DNA of 32,412 nucleotides from Stieleria sedimenti (lineage in GTDB: Bacteria > Planctomycetota > Planctomycetia > Pirellulales > Pirellulaceae). A program made the translations under genes and the position numbers. This document shows, piece by piece, positions 9,002 to 17,325 of this stretch. Each line of letters starts with the position of its first letter. The first letter of the stretch is position 1. The notes below the pieces were generated by a model that saw nothing but the letters and a program-made list of their open reading frames with translations, did no database searches and had not been told where the DNA came from. The stretch spans positions 1-32,412 of the forward strand of contig NZ_JANZKV010000180.1 of NCBI RefSeq assembly GCF_025060895.1, in the 5' to 3' direction.

Positions 9002-10563
9002 ATTCAGCACCAGTCATGCTAGTCGGCGGACTGCTCCGCATCGCTCAAGGTTTCATCGCCGCCGCCCCGACGTTGTTGGTCGGGTTGTTGATCGCCGCGA
9101 TTCTCCGTTACTACCTGGGACGTGATGGAACACGCCGGCTGTTCGGTGGCGATTCGCTACGAAGCCTGCCCCAATCCTGGTTGGTCGGCATGCTGTTGCC
9201 GGTCTGCTCCATCGGTGTGTTGCCGATTTTGATCCAAATGCGGCGTTCGGGTGTCAAACCGGGTGCGATGTCCGCGTTCGCCCTGTCGGCGCCGCTGTTC
9301 AACCCGTTGTCGTTGCTGTACGGGCTGACGTTGAGTCGACCGCTGGTCATCATCTTGTTTGCACTCGGTTCGTTGATCATCGTGACCGCGCTGGGGTGCT
9401 TGTGGGATTCTCTGGATCGACGCCGGCAGCAGACGGCTGATTTCGACCGGGAGGAGAGTGATTCCGAATTAATTGGCTCGCGTCGTTTGGCGGCAACGGT
9501 CGTTCACATGGCGCGCGACGCGTCGGGGATTCCGCTGGCTTTGACGCTGCTCGCCCTCTCGGGGCTCGCGCTCTTGGCGGCTATCTTGCCATTCGGCGCG
9601 ATGCAACACAGTGTCGAACGCGATGACCCGATGGCACCACTGACGATGTTACTAGTCGCGGTGCCGGTTTACGCAACGCCGATGTTGGCGATGAGCCAAT
9701 TGGGCATGATGTTTCAACATGCCAATTCCCCCGGCGCGGCCTTCACGTTGCTGATTCTTGGAACCGGGATGAATTTCGCCACACCGTTTTGGTTTGGCAA
9801 ACACTACCGATGGAAACCGTCGGCGTTGTGGCTGGCCGGACTCGTGTTGATTGTCGTCGGTATTTCGTATGGCATCAACAAACCGCTTGTGCCGCCGGGC
9901 GTGCAACCCGCCGGCCATACCCATGCGTTCGACATTTATGCCAACCCCCTGTCATCGTTTCCTCAAAATGTTTGGGCCGCGTGCGAAGAAGTGATCTCGA
10001 AACAGGCAGACCTAGCGGGCTGGATCTCGATGGCGGTGCTCGCCGGGTTTGTGACACTCGGTGTGATCCTGCGGGCGCTGGCGATTGACGAGTCAAGGTT
10101 GGCGGTCGCGAAACCAGAAACGGCCGAAGTGAACGGACCGCGAGGATTTGACGTCATCGTTCCGCGAACCGTGCTGGGAGCAACCCTGTTGGCCGGATTG
10201 GTGGCACTGAGTGTCGTTGCCTGCTACGCCTACTACCCGCCGCCGGAGGAATGCTTGGAAGAAATTGCCTTGGCCCGCGCGGAGTGCTTGTCGGCTGCGA
10301 ACAGCGGCAACAAGGATCACGCTCTGTTCTGGCTACCGGTTTGGGAAGAGTGGAGCCGACGTCTGGAGGTGGGCACCTTCCTGCGATGCGGCGAACTACG
10401 GCGTTACCAGAGCATGCAGGGGTTCCTGATCCGCAAGAAGCTGGAACTGCTTGAGCACGAACTGGAACACGACCCCTACGAGCCGGAGGAGGTCAAGGCA
10501 GTGATTCAGGGAATCTTTGCCACCAATTCGCGTTGGGTCGCAAGCTTTCGCGATCCGTCGTAG
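8998..10563 (+). CDS. DUF318/ArsP_1-family permease with extra C-terminal region
   Basis: A 521-aa polytopic membrane protein resembling the YraQ/ArsP_1 (DUF318) permeases. The first half has 'LLPVCSIGVLPILIQMRRSG' (Cys70), then 'GAMSAFALSAPLFNPLSL'. The second repeat-like half has 'PVYATPMLAMSQLGMMFQ' and 'LGTGMNFATPFWFGK'. A further membrane helix lies near 405-415 and a soluble, charged tail of about 100 residues follows ('EEWSRRLEVGTFLRCGEL', 'KKLELLEHELEHD'). Family members export arsenicals or other small compounds; the substrate here is unknown. It is the last gene of the DUF58/TgpA/MoxR operon, overlapping the lipoprotein gene by 4 nt. Confidence 0.75.
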   Translation: MNSAPVMLVGGLLRIAQGFIAAAPTLLVGLLIAAILRYYLGRDGTRRLFGGDSLRSLPQSWLVGMLLPVCSIGVLPILIQMRRSGVKPGAMSAFALSAPLFNPLSLLYGLTLSRPLVIILFALGSLIIVTALGCLWDSLDRRRQQTADFDREESDSELIGSRRLAATVVHMARDASGIPLALTLLALSGLALLAAILPFGAMQHSVERDDPMAPLTMLLVAVPVYATPMLAMSQLGMMFQHANSPGAAFTLLILGTGMNFATPFWFGKHYRWKPSALWLAGLVLIVVGISYGINKPLVPPGVQPAGHTHAFDIYANPLSSFPQNVWAACEEVISKQADLAGWISMAVLAGFVTLGVILRALAIDESRLAVAKPETAEVNGPRGFDVIVPRTVLGATLLAGLVALSVVACYAYYPPPEECLEEIALARAECLSAANSGNKDHALFWLPVWEEWSRRLEVGTFLRCGELRRYQSMQGFLIRKKLELLEHELEHDPYEPEEVKAVIQGIFATNSRWVASFRDPS

Positions 10564-10736
10564 TGCTTTTCCGCGGCGAAACGTGCAGTATCGCACACGA
10601 AACGACGGCCAACCCCGGTCACGCGACGGGAACAACCTCAGCCGGCATCTTCCCGTGTTTTCCGCAGTTTGACGAGCGTCGTTGACAAAACATCGCAGGA
10701 TCCAGATCAGCTGGCGCACGACCGCCACCGACGAAC

Positions 10737-10742
10737 TATAAT
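10737..10742 (+). promoter_or_regulatory. Candidate -10 element upstream of the DUF1559 gene
   Basis: A perfect TATAAT lies 52 bp before the DUF1559 start. The region 17-20 bp upstream only offers weak -35 matches (CTGGCG at 10711-10716). A TTGACA at 10682-10687 is too far to pair with it. It is the only consensus -10 in the 231-bp gap between the permease and DUF1559 genes. Confidence 0.35.
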
Positions 10743-10794
10743 CCTCGGTGGTCGGACCGGACCTCTTCAATCAGTGAAGCTCTGGAGTGAATGA

Positions 10795-11814
10795 ATGAAA
10801 ACGTCAGTCTCGCGGGTCGGTTTTACGCTGATCGAGTTGCTGGTCGTCATCGGAATCATTGGAATCTTGGTTGCCTTGTTGCTGCCCGGCGTGCAGGCTG
10901 CGCGGGAAGCGGCAAGACGCGTCGATTGTTCCAATCGAGTGCGGCAATTGGCCCTCGCGACGCAAATGCACCACGATGCCTTTAAGTATTTTCCGCCCGC
11001 ACGCTACGAGTCGCGACCGGACGCCCAGCCGTCCGATCAATGTGGGTTGGAAACGCCCACCTGGCTGGCCCGGGTCATGCCGTTCATTGAACAAGTCTCC
11101 CTGGCAGATCAGTGGGATTTTTCCAAGCCGTGGCACCAGCACGACGAAGACGTTCGCACCGTCGTTCCCGACATTTTCCTCTGTCCATCGCGACGCAGTG
11201 GCACGAGCCCCGTCGGCACCCGCAGTCTGCGGACCACCGTGACGGGCGGCGGCGGTCGCTTGCCTTGCGGATGCCCCCTGCCGCCACGTCCAGTCGATGT
11301 CTCTCTCGACGTCCCCGGCGCGCTTTGCGACTATGCCGGAAACCATGGCGACTTGAGCCCCGGAGCGACCGGCGAGCCCACCGATTTCTATTTCGGGGGC
11401 AACGGCACCGGAGTCATCATCAGTGTTCGCCCCAACTGTAAAGATGGCGATGCGATCAGCCCTTCCGATCGGATTCGCATGGCATCGGTCAGCGACGGAA
11501 CCTCCAACACGTTTCTGTTCGGCGAGAAATTCGTCCCGATCACCAAATTGGAACAGTTTCCGTTTGATTCGCCCGCTTATGACGGAGATCATCTGCCCGC
11601 ATCCTGTCGCCTGGCAGGTCCGGGGCTGCGGCTGGCAAACGGCCCCAACGATGTGCTGGCAGACATGTTCTCCTTTGGAAGCTGGCACCCGGGCGGCGTT
11701 CATTTTGCCCTCGTTGACGGAAGCGTTCGCTTCTACAGCCCCGACACCGACACCAAAGTCCTCGGGGCGTTGGCGAATCGACGCGATGCCCGCGTGGTCG
11801 AGCTGGCTCGGTGA
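10795..11814 (+). CDS. DUF1559 prepilin-like protein
   Basis: A 339-aa protein with a type IV prepilin/pseudopilin N-terminus: a short basic leader, then [17 protein letters not shown] with the Glu at position +5 of the mature protein, then 'REAARR'. The DUF1559 body ends in the H-X9-DG motif ('[16 protein letters not shown]'). DUF1559 proteins are heavily expanded in planctomycetes and are thought to be processed by prepilin peptidase; their individual roles are largely unknown. The start at 10795 gives the correct leader; an ATG at 10791 is out of frame. The gene is followed directly by a small lipoprotein gene, a common pairing in planctomycetes. Confidence 0.93.
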   Translation: MKTSVSRVGFTLIELLVVIGIIGILVALLLPGVQAAREAARRVDCSNRVRQLALATQMHHDAFKYFPPARYESRPDAQPSDQCGLETPTWLARVMPFIEQVSLADQWDFSKPWHQHDEDVRTVVPDIFLCPSRRSGTSPVGTRSLRTTVTGGGGRLPCGCPLPPRPVDVSLDVPGALCDYAGNHGDLSPGATGEPTDFYFGGNGTGVIISVRPNCKDGDAISPSDRIRMASVSDGTSNTFLFGEKFVPITKLEQFPFDSPAYDGDHLPASCRLAGPGLRLANGPNDVLADMFSFGSWHPGGVHFALVDGSVRFYSPDTDTKVLGALANRRDARVVELAR

Positions 11815-11822
11815 GCAGCGTT

Positions 11823-12233
11823 ATGACCAGAGCCGTCCTGTTTGCGATGGGAGCCCTGTACGTTGCCATGTGCGTGGGCTGTGATTCGTTCGTCGGTCCG
11901 ACATCCGGGGTGGTCCGATTTGACGATGGAACGCCTGTTTCGTCGGGCAGTATCGAATTTCGCAGACTGACGGACAAAGAACGTTTTGCCAGTCGGATCA
12001 CGCCCGAGGGGGCATTCCAGCCCGCCAATCAAGACGGGGAGATCGGTCTGCCGCCGGGACCGTACGAGGTTGTCGTGGTGCAAATCGTGTTGACCGAAGA
12101 TTTGGCCAAAGAAGCCCATTCGCACGGAAACACCGTCCCCCGTCGCTATGCCGATTACTACACCAGCGGGCTGAAGGTCGACATTGACGACGGACAGACC
12201 GATCCGGTCGAGATCGTGCTTCAGTCGCATTAA
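11823..12233 (+). CDS. Small lipoprotein, carboxypeptidase-regulatory-like fold
   Basis: A 136-aa protein. The N-terminus 'MTRAVLFAMGALYVAMCVGC' is a lipoprotein-type signal ending in Cys20. The mature domain has the short beta-strand layout of planctomycete carboxypeptidase-regulatory-like lipoproteins: 'SGVVRFDDGTPVSSGSIEF', 'PEGAFQ' and 'GLPPGPYEVVVV'. These small proteins usually follow DUF1559 genes, as here. The ATG at 11823 has GGTGAG 7 nt upstream; a GTG at 11811 overlapping the DUF1559 stop (GTGA) would add four residues and is equally possible. Confidence 0.8.
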   Translation: MTRAVLFAMGALYVAMCVGCDSFVGPTSGVVRFDDGTPVSSGSIEFRRLTDKERFASRITPEGAFQPANQDGEIGLPPGPYEVVVVQIVLTEDLAKEAHSHGNTVPRRYADYYTSGLKVDIDDGQTDPVEIVLQSH

Positions 12234-12239
12234 GTAAAA

Positions 12240-12261
12240 CGCGAAACGCCAGTGTTTCGCG
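12240..12261 (+). terminator. Hairpin after the DUF1559-lipoprotein pair
   Basis: Perfect 8-bp arms CGCGAAAC (12240-12247) and GTTTCGCG (12254-12261) around a 6-nt loop, 6 bp after the stop codon. No T-run follows, so it is a weak candidate for intrinsic termination and may instead be a dispersed palindromic repeat. Confidence 0.4.
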
Positions 12262-12415
12262 ACAACCTTCGTCGCCAGCGTTCCAGTGTCCGGGCGTTCC
12301 AATCGCCCTTGGTTGACCCCCCGCCTGACCTGAGCAAAATTGATTGTTGCGGCCGGTCCGAATCTGAGGCGGAAACCGTTCCGCAGCGTTTGCCCAAAGG
12401 GCATCCACAACATAG

Positions 12416-12460
12416 CCTGGGGTCAGGGAACGAGCGCAGCGGAGTGACCGCCACCCCAGG
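12416..12460. repeat. Palindromic intergenic repeat (CCTGGGGT...ACCCCAGG)
   Basis: Arms CCTGGGGT (12416-12423) and ACCCCAGG (12453-12460) enclose 29 bases containing 'CGAGCGCAGCGGAGTGACCG'. The layout suggests a dispersed extragenic palindrome. From memory, similar sequences recur in Rhodopirellula genomes; that cannot be tested here. Confidence 0.5.
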
Positions 12461-12535
12461 GAAAGAACGCCAAACCCGCTCTCTCCCCCTTTGAGGTCGA
12501 GCAGGTCTTAATTCGTTGAGACTAAAAGGTTTTCG

Positions 12536-12678
12536 TCACTCTCCCCCTGGGAGAGTCGAGCGTAGCGAGGAGAGGGTTTGCGTTGTTGCTTGGGATCGCC
12601 CATCAAGAGTGAAGTGAGCGCCGCGATTCACCTTTCGACCTCCCCTCGCTTCGCTCGACCCTCCTGCCAGGAGGGTGA
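12536..12678. repeat. Inverted pair of about 40-bp intergenic repeats
   Basis: Copy 1 (12536-12576) and copy 2 (12639-12678, reverse complement) share the order TCAC(T/C)CTCC... GTCGAGCG(T/A)AGCGAGG(A/G)GAGG. Each copy also contains its own small inverted element (CTCCCCCTGGGAG in copy 1, CCTCCTGCCAGGAGG in copy 2). Differences are scattered, so the pair is not a very recent duplication. Confidence 0.6.
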
Positions 12679-12757
12679 CTTTAAAACTGCACGCCCCGCT
12701 TTCGGTTGTCCGTCGGCTCTGCCGCCGGCAATCGAAGAGGGAAGGGGTTTTGGTGGA

Positions 12758-15232
12758 TCAGCGGCGTCTTCTTCGCCACCAGATGACGCCGGACAGGCCC
12801 GCGAGTAATCCTCCCCCCACGCCAGCGACTTGCCCCCAAGCGGACATGAGGACGATCTTGTGGATCAGCCCTGCGTGCTGCTCGTTGGTTTTAGGGAGCT
12901 GCCCGGTGTACTTGGCGATGTGATGCAGAAGGTTGATGGCGGCGGAGTTGGCGGGAATCTCCTGATGACAGGCAATGCAGGTGCCTTCCCGCTCGATTTG
13001 CTCGATTTCTTGCTTGTTCAGGGCGCGCGAGAGTTTCCAGTGGTGGCCCACCGTGGCGAGTTGGTTTCCGTCGCGGTCGACAATCTGCGACCAATCATGA
13101 TCCAGATTTTCGATCGCGGGTTGTTGCGGTTTCGCCCGCTCGGACAACACCGTTCCGTCGGTTGTTTCGAGAGCTGCGAAATGTGATTCATTCCACGGTC
13201 GTGTCCCGGGGATTCCCAGGCCCAGGGCCTTGTCCGACGCGTGGCACGATTCACAGCTCCGCGCGTTTTTGGTCATCGTGTGTGGCTGGGTGGGGCTCAT
13301 GTCGATCGCCAACTGGCCGCGTTCTCCACTGCCTTCGGTACCGGGCGGCGTCTTGAAAATATGATTTTGCAGAATCGTTTTGCCGTCGGCTCCGATGATG
13401 GTGACCGATGGCTGGCAGCCGGGCGCCAGCGGCGTCACGCGACCTTCGCCGTTGATTCCCATCATCGGCTCCTCCCATCGCAGGTAACTGCGACTCTCGG
13501 TGACCTTGCCGGGAATCACCGTCTGGAACTGCTCTTCACCGTCCGCCGTTCGGTACTCCGGTTGCATGTGCTTGCGACCGGCGGCCACCCAATCGAACCC
13601 GGTTTGTGACTCATTGCATTCCGGGCAACGATCTTTCTGGCTGTAGTCGACTTTGACGTGACACCCATAACACTGCGGCGTCCAACTCGCATGACAGGTG
13701 TAGCATTCCATCCGGTCCAAGTGCTTGGCAACTCCCTGCATCGCAACCAAACCTCGCGTGCTGATCTGGTTTTCTTCCACCAACATCTTCAACGGCTTCA
13801 GCCGCAGGTCTTTGCCTTCGGCGGTGTAGACGATCACCTCGTCGCCGTCGCGAACCGTGTTTTCGTAAGGATTGCCTCGGGCAGTCAACAGATACCCGTC
13901 TTTTTTGTCGTGTTGATACCCGGCCCAGGTGTGCGGCAGTTGTTGATCGGTGACGCCACGCGGCTGGCCATCGGCCGGTGACATGTCGAATTCATCCATA
14001 TAGCCGAGCGGCAATTCCCACGGATACTTGTCCGGCGTTCCGTGGCAATCGGAACATTCGATTTGCACCGCAGCCAAGGTCGTCGGATTGAGGAAACCGT
14101 CACCGTGCACGTCGATCGAAGTGTGGCAATCCTGGCACTTCATGCCCTTTTGATAGTGAATGTCTTGCTCCATCGCGATGTAGTGCTTGGAGTGCAAGTC
14201 GGGCGTCCCGGATCCCGTTTCGGTGAACGGCGACGTGTACGGCGTTTCCATCAATCCTTGAAAAGAGACGCCCACGCGTTTGCCGCGATTGTGGCACGTC
14301 GTGCAGGTTTCAACCGCCAAGCCGTGATAGCTCGTTCCATGCACGGTGACGGTCGCTTCACGCGTTCCCTGAATTTGATGGGTCAGCGGATGCGTCGGCT
14401 CGTCCGTCGGGATCGAACGGTCGTTTCCTTCATAGTAGCCTTCGTTGCTGTAGGGAACATGGCACGACGAACACCCCATACCGCGAAAATCGCCTCGCCG
14501 CGATCGTCCCTTGACGGCATGGTGACAGCGGTTGCATTCCTGACGGATGTAGGTGAACGCGGCGAGTTCCGGGTTGTCGTTGAGCTTTTCCAATTCATCG
14601 AAACCCACTGCGTCGGGCAAGGGTTCGTGCCGATCGACAAACACGTTGGGTTCCAGCTTTCGCAACCGTTCCATGTAGTCGCGATAGACGTCGGTACCAA
14701 GCCTCGCCTTGGGGTCGGTGGGGTTCTCCACCGCGTAGTTGCCGAACTTGTGCTCGTAACCGGTCAGCGCCCCGAACGACCAGCACGTTCCTTGGATCTT
14801 GCCCGCCTCGGTCATCATCAGACTTTGCCACTGGATCTCCACTTGTTCCATGTGGCACTGGCCGCAAGTCTCTTCGTTCACCCAGGGGCTGCCGGGATCG
14901 GGAAAGAAGTTGTCGCCCCCGTGCGCAATCGCTTTGTCCTTGGTCTCGGTCGGATCGCCGTTGTGGCAAACGACACAACCCGCCGGATCTCCCATCTCTT
15001 TCCCGCGGGCCATGATTTGGTTCAGCATTTCGGAACCGATTTCTCGAATCGGCTCGATTTCTCCGTGACACGTCATGCAGCCCGACTCGGCCGCTTGGGG
15101 AAAGTGATCGACCAATCGTTCTTGCGAAACCGCAACCGCCGTCGTGGCAATCCAGCAAAGAAACGTGATCGAAGCGATCCCGAACCGAGGCGTCCAAGCG
15201 CACCTTACAGCGAGGATCGGTGTCTCGCTCAT
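12758..15232 (-). CDS. Multiheme c-type cytochrome with 12 CxxCH motifs
   Basis: A large exported electron-transfer protein. Twelve CxxCH heme-attachment motifs are readable, in order: CMTCH, CVVCH, CGQCH, CNRCH, CSSCH, CTTCH, CQDCH, CSDCH, CYTCH, CYGCH, CESCH, CIACH. A thirteenth site reads 'CPECN' and lacks the heme-ligating His. The N-terminus 'FGIASITFLCWIATTAVAVS' is a signal peptide. The C-terminus has one membrane helix followed by Arg residues ('GLLAGLSGVIWWRRRRR'), so the hemes should sit on the periplasmic face, anchored in the inner membrane. The ATG at 15232 is chosen for the signal peptide; an ATG at 15244 and a GTG at 15304 are in frame, and none has a good Shine-Dalgarno. The redox partner is not encoded nearby and the role is unknown. 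Confidence 0.88.
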   Translation of the reverse strand: MSETPILAVRCAWTPRFGIASITFLCWIATTAVAVSQERLVDHFPQAAESGCMTCHGEIEPIREIGSEMLNQIMARGKEMGDPAGCVVCHNGDPTETKDKAIAHGGDNFFPDPGSPWVNEETCGQCHMEQVEIQWQSLMMTEAGKIQGTCWSFGALTGYEHKFGNYAVENPTDPKARLGTDVYRDYMERLRKLEPNVFVDRHEPLPDAVGFDELEKLNDNPELAAFTYIRQECNRCHHAVKGRSRRGDFRGMGCSSCHVPYSNEGYYEGNDRSIPTDEPTHPLTHQIQGTREATVTVHGTSYHGLAVETCTTCHNRGKRVGVSFQGLMETPYTSPFTETGSGTPDLHSKHYIAMEQDIHYQKGMKCQDCHTSIDVHGDGFLNPTTLAAVQIECSDCHGTPDKYPWELPLGYMDEFDMSPADGQPRGVTDQQLPHTWAGYQHDKKDGYLLTARGNPYENTVRDGDEVIVYTAEGKDLRLKPLKMLVEENQISTRGLVAMQGVAKHLDRMECYTCHASWTPQCYGCHVKVDYSQKDRCPECNESQTGFDWVAAGRKHMQPEYRTADGEEQFQTVIPGKVTESRSYLRWEEPMMGINGEGRVTPLAPGCQPSVTIIGADGKTILQNHIFKTPPGTEGSGERGQLAIDMSPTQPHTMTKNARSCESCHASDKALGLGIPGTRPWNESHFAALETTDGTVLSERAKPQQPAIENLDHDWSQIVDRDGNQLATVGHHWKLSRALNKQEIEQIEREGTCIACHQEIPANSAAINLLHHIAKYTGQLPKTNEQHAGLIHKIVLMSAWGQVAGVGGGLLAGLSGVIWWRRRRR

Positions 15233-15304
15233 CCTGTCAAACATCAACGGCAAACTCTGGGGCAGCGTCTCTCGGAATGCGTCCGCGATGACCGGATCAG
15301 GCAC

Positions 15305-15814
15305 GCGATGGGCGGTTGAGTTTCACCGCATCGGTCTCCGCGTGGAAGCGCAATTTGCCCCTTTCAACAGAAAACCGAGGATTCTTGCCCCCACGACACC
15401 AGAAGTGCGCACCGCGAGCGTCATGGTTCACCCTGGCGAAATTTCGCCCGAGCTGGCTGAATCGATAAACGCCCAAGAACATGAGACCCATCGATAACAG
15501 CGCGAACCCACGGATGACAAATCTGGTACCCAGCCCACTGGGTTGGGCTAGGTAAATAAACGGCGCATCGTCCCAATCTGTTATGTGGTTGTGTTTCTTA
15601 CCGGGCCAACGGCCCTGCAGTTTGCCTAGCCCAGCCCAACGGGCTGGGGTGTGAGCACAAGGGGTTCGATAGGGCCGAAGGTCCGGCGATTTGGTCCCCT
15701 CTTCATCGGTTGAACCAAACGGCCGGGCCTGCAATTCGTGTTCGGTGACGGTACCCAGCCCGGTGGGCTAGCTGAATGATCGGGGCGTTGCCCCTATCTT
15801 CTGTTGGCGACTTC
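15305..15814. other. Repeat-rich spacer between cytochrome and pncB genes
   Basis: About 500 bp. It contains a cluster of palindromic repeats (15528-15771). A minus-strand open frame (15297-15734) crosses these repeats; its last part has one hydrophobic stretch ('FALLSMGLMFLGVYRF') but no recognisable domain, so it is not called as a gene. The cytochrome promoter should lie here but no clear elements were seen. Confidence 0.5.
15528..15771. repeat. Cluster of three REP-like palindromes
   Basis: Three related GC-rich units: 15528-15552 (ACCCAGCCCACTGGGTTGGG core), 15624-15650 (CCTAGCCCAGCCCAACGGGC core) and 15752-15771 (ACCCAGCCCGGTGGGCTAGC core). Each can fold on itself around the CCCA...TGGG arms. 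A smaller hairpin, GGGCCAACGGCCC, sits at 15603-15615. The units resemble bacterial REP elements; no associated RAYT transposase gene is in the window. Confidence 0.55.
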
Positions 15815-15829
15815 GTGTAGCATATACAC
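15815..15829. promoter_or_regulatory. Palindromic candidate operator of the NAD-salvage operon
   Basis: GTGTA (15815-15819) and TACAC (15825-15829) form a perfect 5-bp inverted repeat with a 5-bp spacer, ending 17 bp before the pncB ATG and just upstream of its Shine-Dalgarno (GAGGGG at 15833-15838). Because a NrtR-like regulator is encoded in the operon, this is the natural candidate for its binding site. The included TATACA could also act as a -10 element. I could not compare it with a trusted NrtR consensus. Confidence 0.4.
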
Positions 15830-15846
15830 TAAGAGGGGAAACGAAA

Positions 15847-17325
15847 ATGAACGCATCATCGAATTCGCTGGCGTTGCTGACCGACTTGTACGAACTGACG
15901 ATGGCCTATGGCTATTGGAAATGCGGTAAAGCGGAGCAGTCCGCGGCGTTTCATCTGTTCTTTCGCAACAGCCCGTTTCAAGGCGGATATGCGATTGCCG
16001 CCGGTCTGGAACCGGTGCTGGACTTTTTGCGTTCGTTTCGATTTGACGCCGAGGATATCGCGTATCTGGCAACGATACTCGGCAATGACGGTCGGCCTCT
16101 TTTCGACGCTGACTTCTTGCAGTACCTCGGCGAACTCGAGCTGACGTTGGACCTGGATGCAATCCCGGAAGGCACGGTTGTTTTTCCACATGAACCGCTG
16201 CTGAGGGTTTGCGGGCCGATCTTGCAATGTCAGTTGATCGAGACGGCGATGTTAAACCTGATCAATTTCCAGTCATTGGTCGCAACCAAAGCATCTCGCG
16301 TGGTGATGGCGGCCCAAGGTGACGCCGTGCTGGAATTCGGGTTGCGGCGGGCCCAGGGAATCGATGGCGGTCTGGCGGCCAGTCGTGCGGCATACATCGG
16401 CGGTTGCGCCGCAACCTCGAATGTATTGGCCGGCAAACGATTCGGGATACCGGTCAAGGGCACCCACGCGCACAGCTGGGTGATGTCGTTCGACAGCGAA
16501 CCGGAATCCTTTTCCGCCTACGCCGACGCGATGCCGAACAACTGCGTCTTTCTGGTGGACACGTATGACACACTACAGGGCGTTCGCCATGCGGTAGAAG
16601 CGGGACAGCGGCTTCGCGACGCAGGTCATCGAATGGTCGGGATCCGACTGGATTCCGGCGACCTGGCGTGGTTGAGCATCGAAGCCCGTAAAATTCTCGA
16701 TGCGGCCGGATTCCCTGATGCGGTGATTGTCGCCAGCAATGACTTGGACGAACGTCTGATTCAAAGCCTGAAGTTTCAAGACGCTGCGATCACGGTCTGG
16801 GGCGTCGGAACCAAGTTGGTCACCGCCTACGACCAACCCGCCCTGGGCGGCGTCTACAAACTCGGCGCGATCAAAGACGAATCCGAGCAATGGCAGCCGC
16901 GCATCAAAGTCTCTGAGCAATTGATCAAGACATCGACGCCGGGGATCCAGCAAGTGCGTCGGTACGTGGGAAGCGATGGCATGGCAATCGCCGACATGAT
17001 TTACAACGAACTTCAGCCGCTGCCGGAAACTTGCGTCGCGGTCGATTTCCAGGATCCCACCCACCGAAGTCAGTTCGACGCGACGGTCGCATTCGAAGAC
17101 ATGCTCAAGCCGATGATTCGGCAAGGCAACTCTGTCGGCGAACCGATTCCACTAGACGACATTCGCGGTCGAGCGCTGAAACAATTGCAGCAATTTGACC
17201 GCACGATTCTGCGGCTTGACCATCCACACCGCTATCGTGTCGGGCTCGAGCAAGCCCTGCATGACTTGAAGGATCAAATGGTGCTGGAATCCAGGCAACG
17301 CGGCAAAACGGGGAACACGGCATGA
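15847..17325 (+). CDS. pncB: Nicotinate phosphoribosyltransferase
   Basis: A 492-aa enzyme that converts nicotinate and PRPP to nicotinate mononucleotide in the cytoplasm, with ATP hydrolysis in the family. Recognisable stretches are the N-terminal '[18 protein letters not shown]', '[18 protein letters not shown]', '[18 protein letters not shown]' and '[15 protein letters not shown]', all typical of the longer bacterial NAPRTase class (about 490 aa). GAGGGG precedes the ATG. The stop overlaps the next gene as ATGA, and the following regulator and nicotinamidase complete a salvage operon. Confidence 0.93.
   Translation: MNASSNSLALLTDLYELTMAYGYWKCGKAEQSAAFHLFFRNSPFQGGYAIAAGLEPVLDFLRSFRFDAEDIAYLATILGNDGRPLFDADFLQYLGELELTLDLDAIPEGTVVFPHEPLLRVCGPILQCQLIETAMLNLINFQSLVATKASRVVMAAQGDAVLEFGLRRAQGIDGGLAASRAAYIGGCAATSNVLAGKRFGIPVKGTHAHSWVMSFDSEPESFSAYADAMPNNCVFLVDTYDTLQGVRHAVEAGQRLRDAGHRMVGIRLDSGDLAWLSIEARKILDAAGFPDAVIVASNDLDERLIQSLKFQDAAITVWGVGTKLVTAYDQPALGGVYKLGAIKDESEQWQPRIKVSEQLIKTSTPGIQQVRRYVGSDGMAIADMIYNELQPLPETCVAVDFQDPTHRSQFDATVAFEDMLKPMIRQGNSVGEPIPLDDIRGRALKQLQQFDRTILRLDHPHRYRVGLEQALHDLKDQMVLESRQRGKTGNTA

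Larger units (their letters stand above)
12262..12757. other. Repeat-rich spacer, no gene recognised
   Basis: About 500 bp between the lipoprotein gene and the 3' end of the cytochrome gene. Its recognisable content is the hairpin at 12416-12460 and the inverted pair at 12536-12576 and 12639-12678, listed separately. Short open frames here are made of repeat sequence and show no protein domain. Confidence 0.6.

Noticed and set aside
10804-11703. Minus-strand open frame of 299 codons opposite the DUF1559 gene
   Set aside because: The DUF1559 gene on the other strand has a prepilin N-terminus and the H-X9-DG motif; the antisense frame has nothing recognisable.
14042-15319. Long plus-strand open frame of 425 codons opposite the multiheme cytochrome
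   Set aside because: It lies antisense to a protein with twelve clear heme motifs; its sequence has no recognisable domain and is explained by the codon bias of the real gene.
15297-15734. Minus-strand 145-codon frame upstream of the cytochrome gene
   Set aside because: More than half of it is made of palindromic repeats; only one hydrophobic stretch near its end looks protein-like. Not enough for a gene call.
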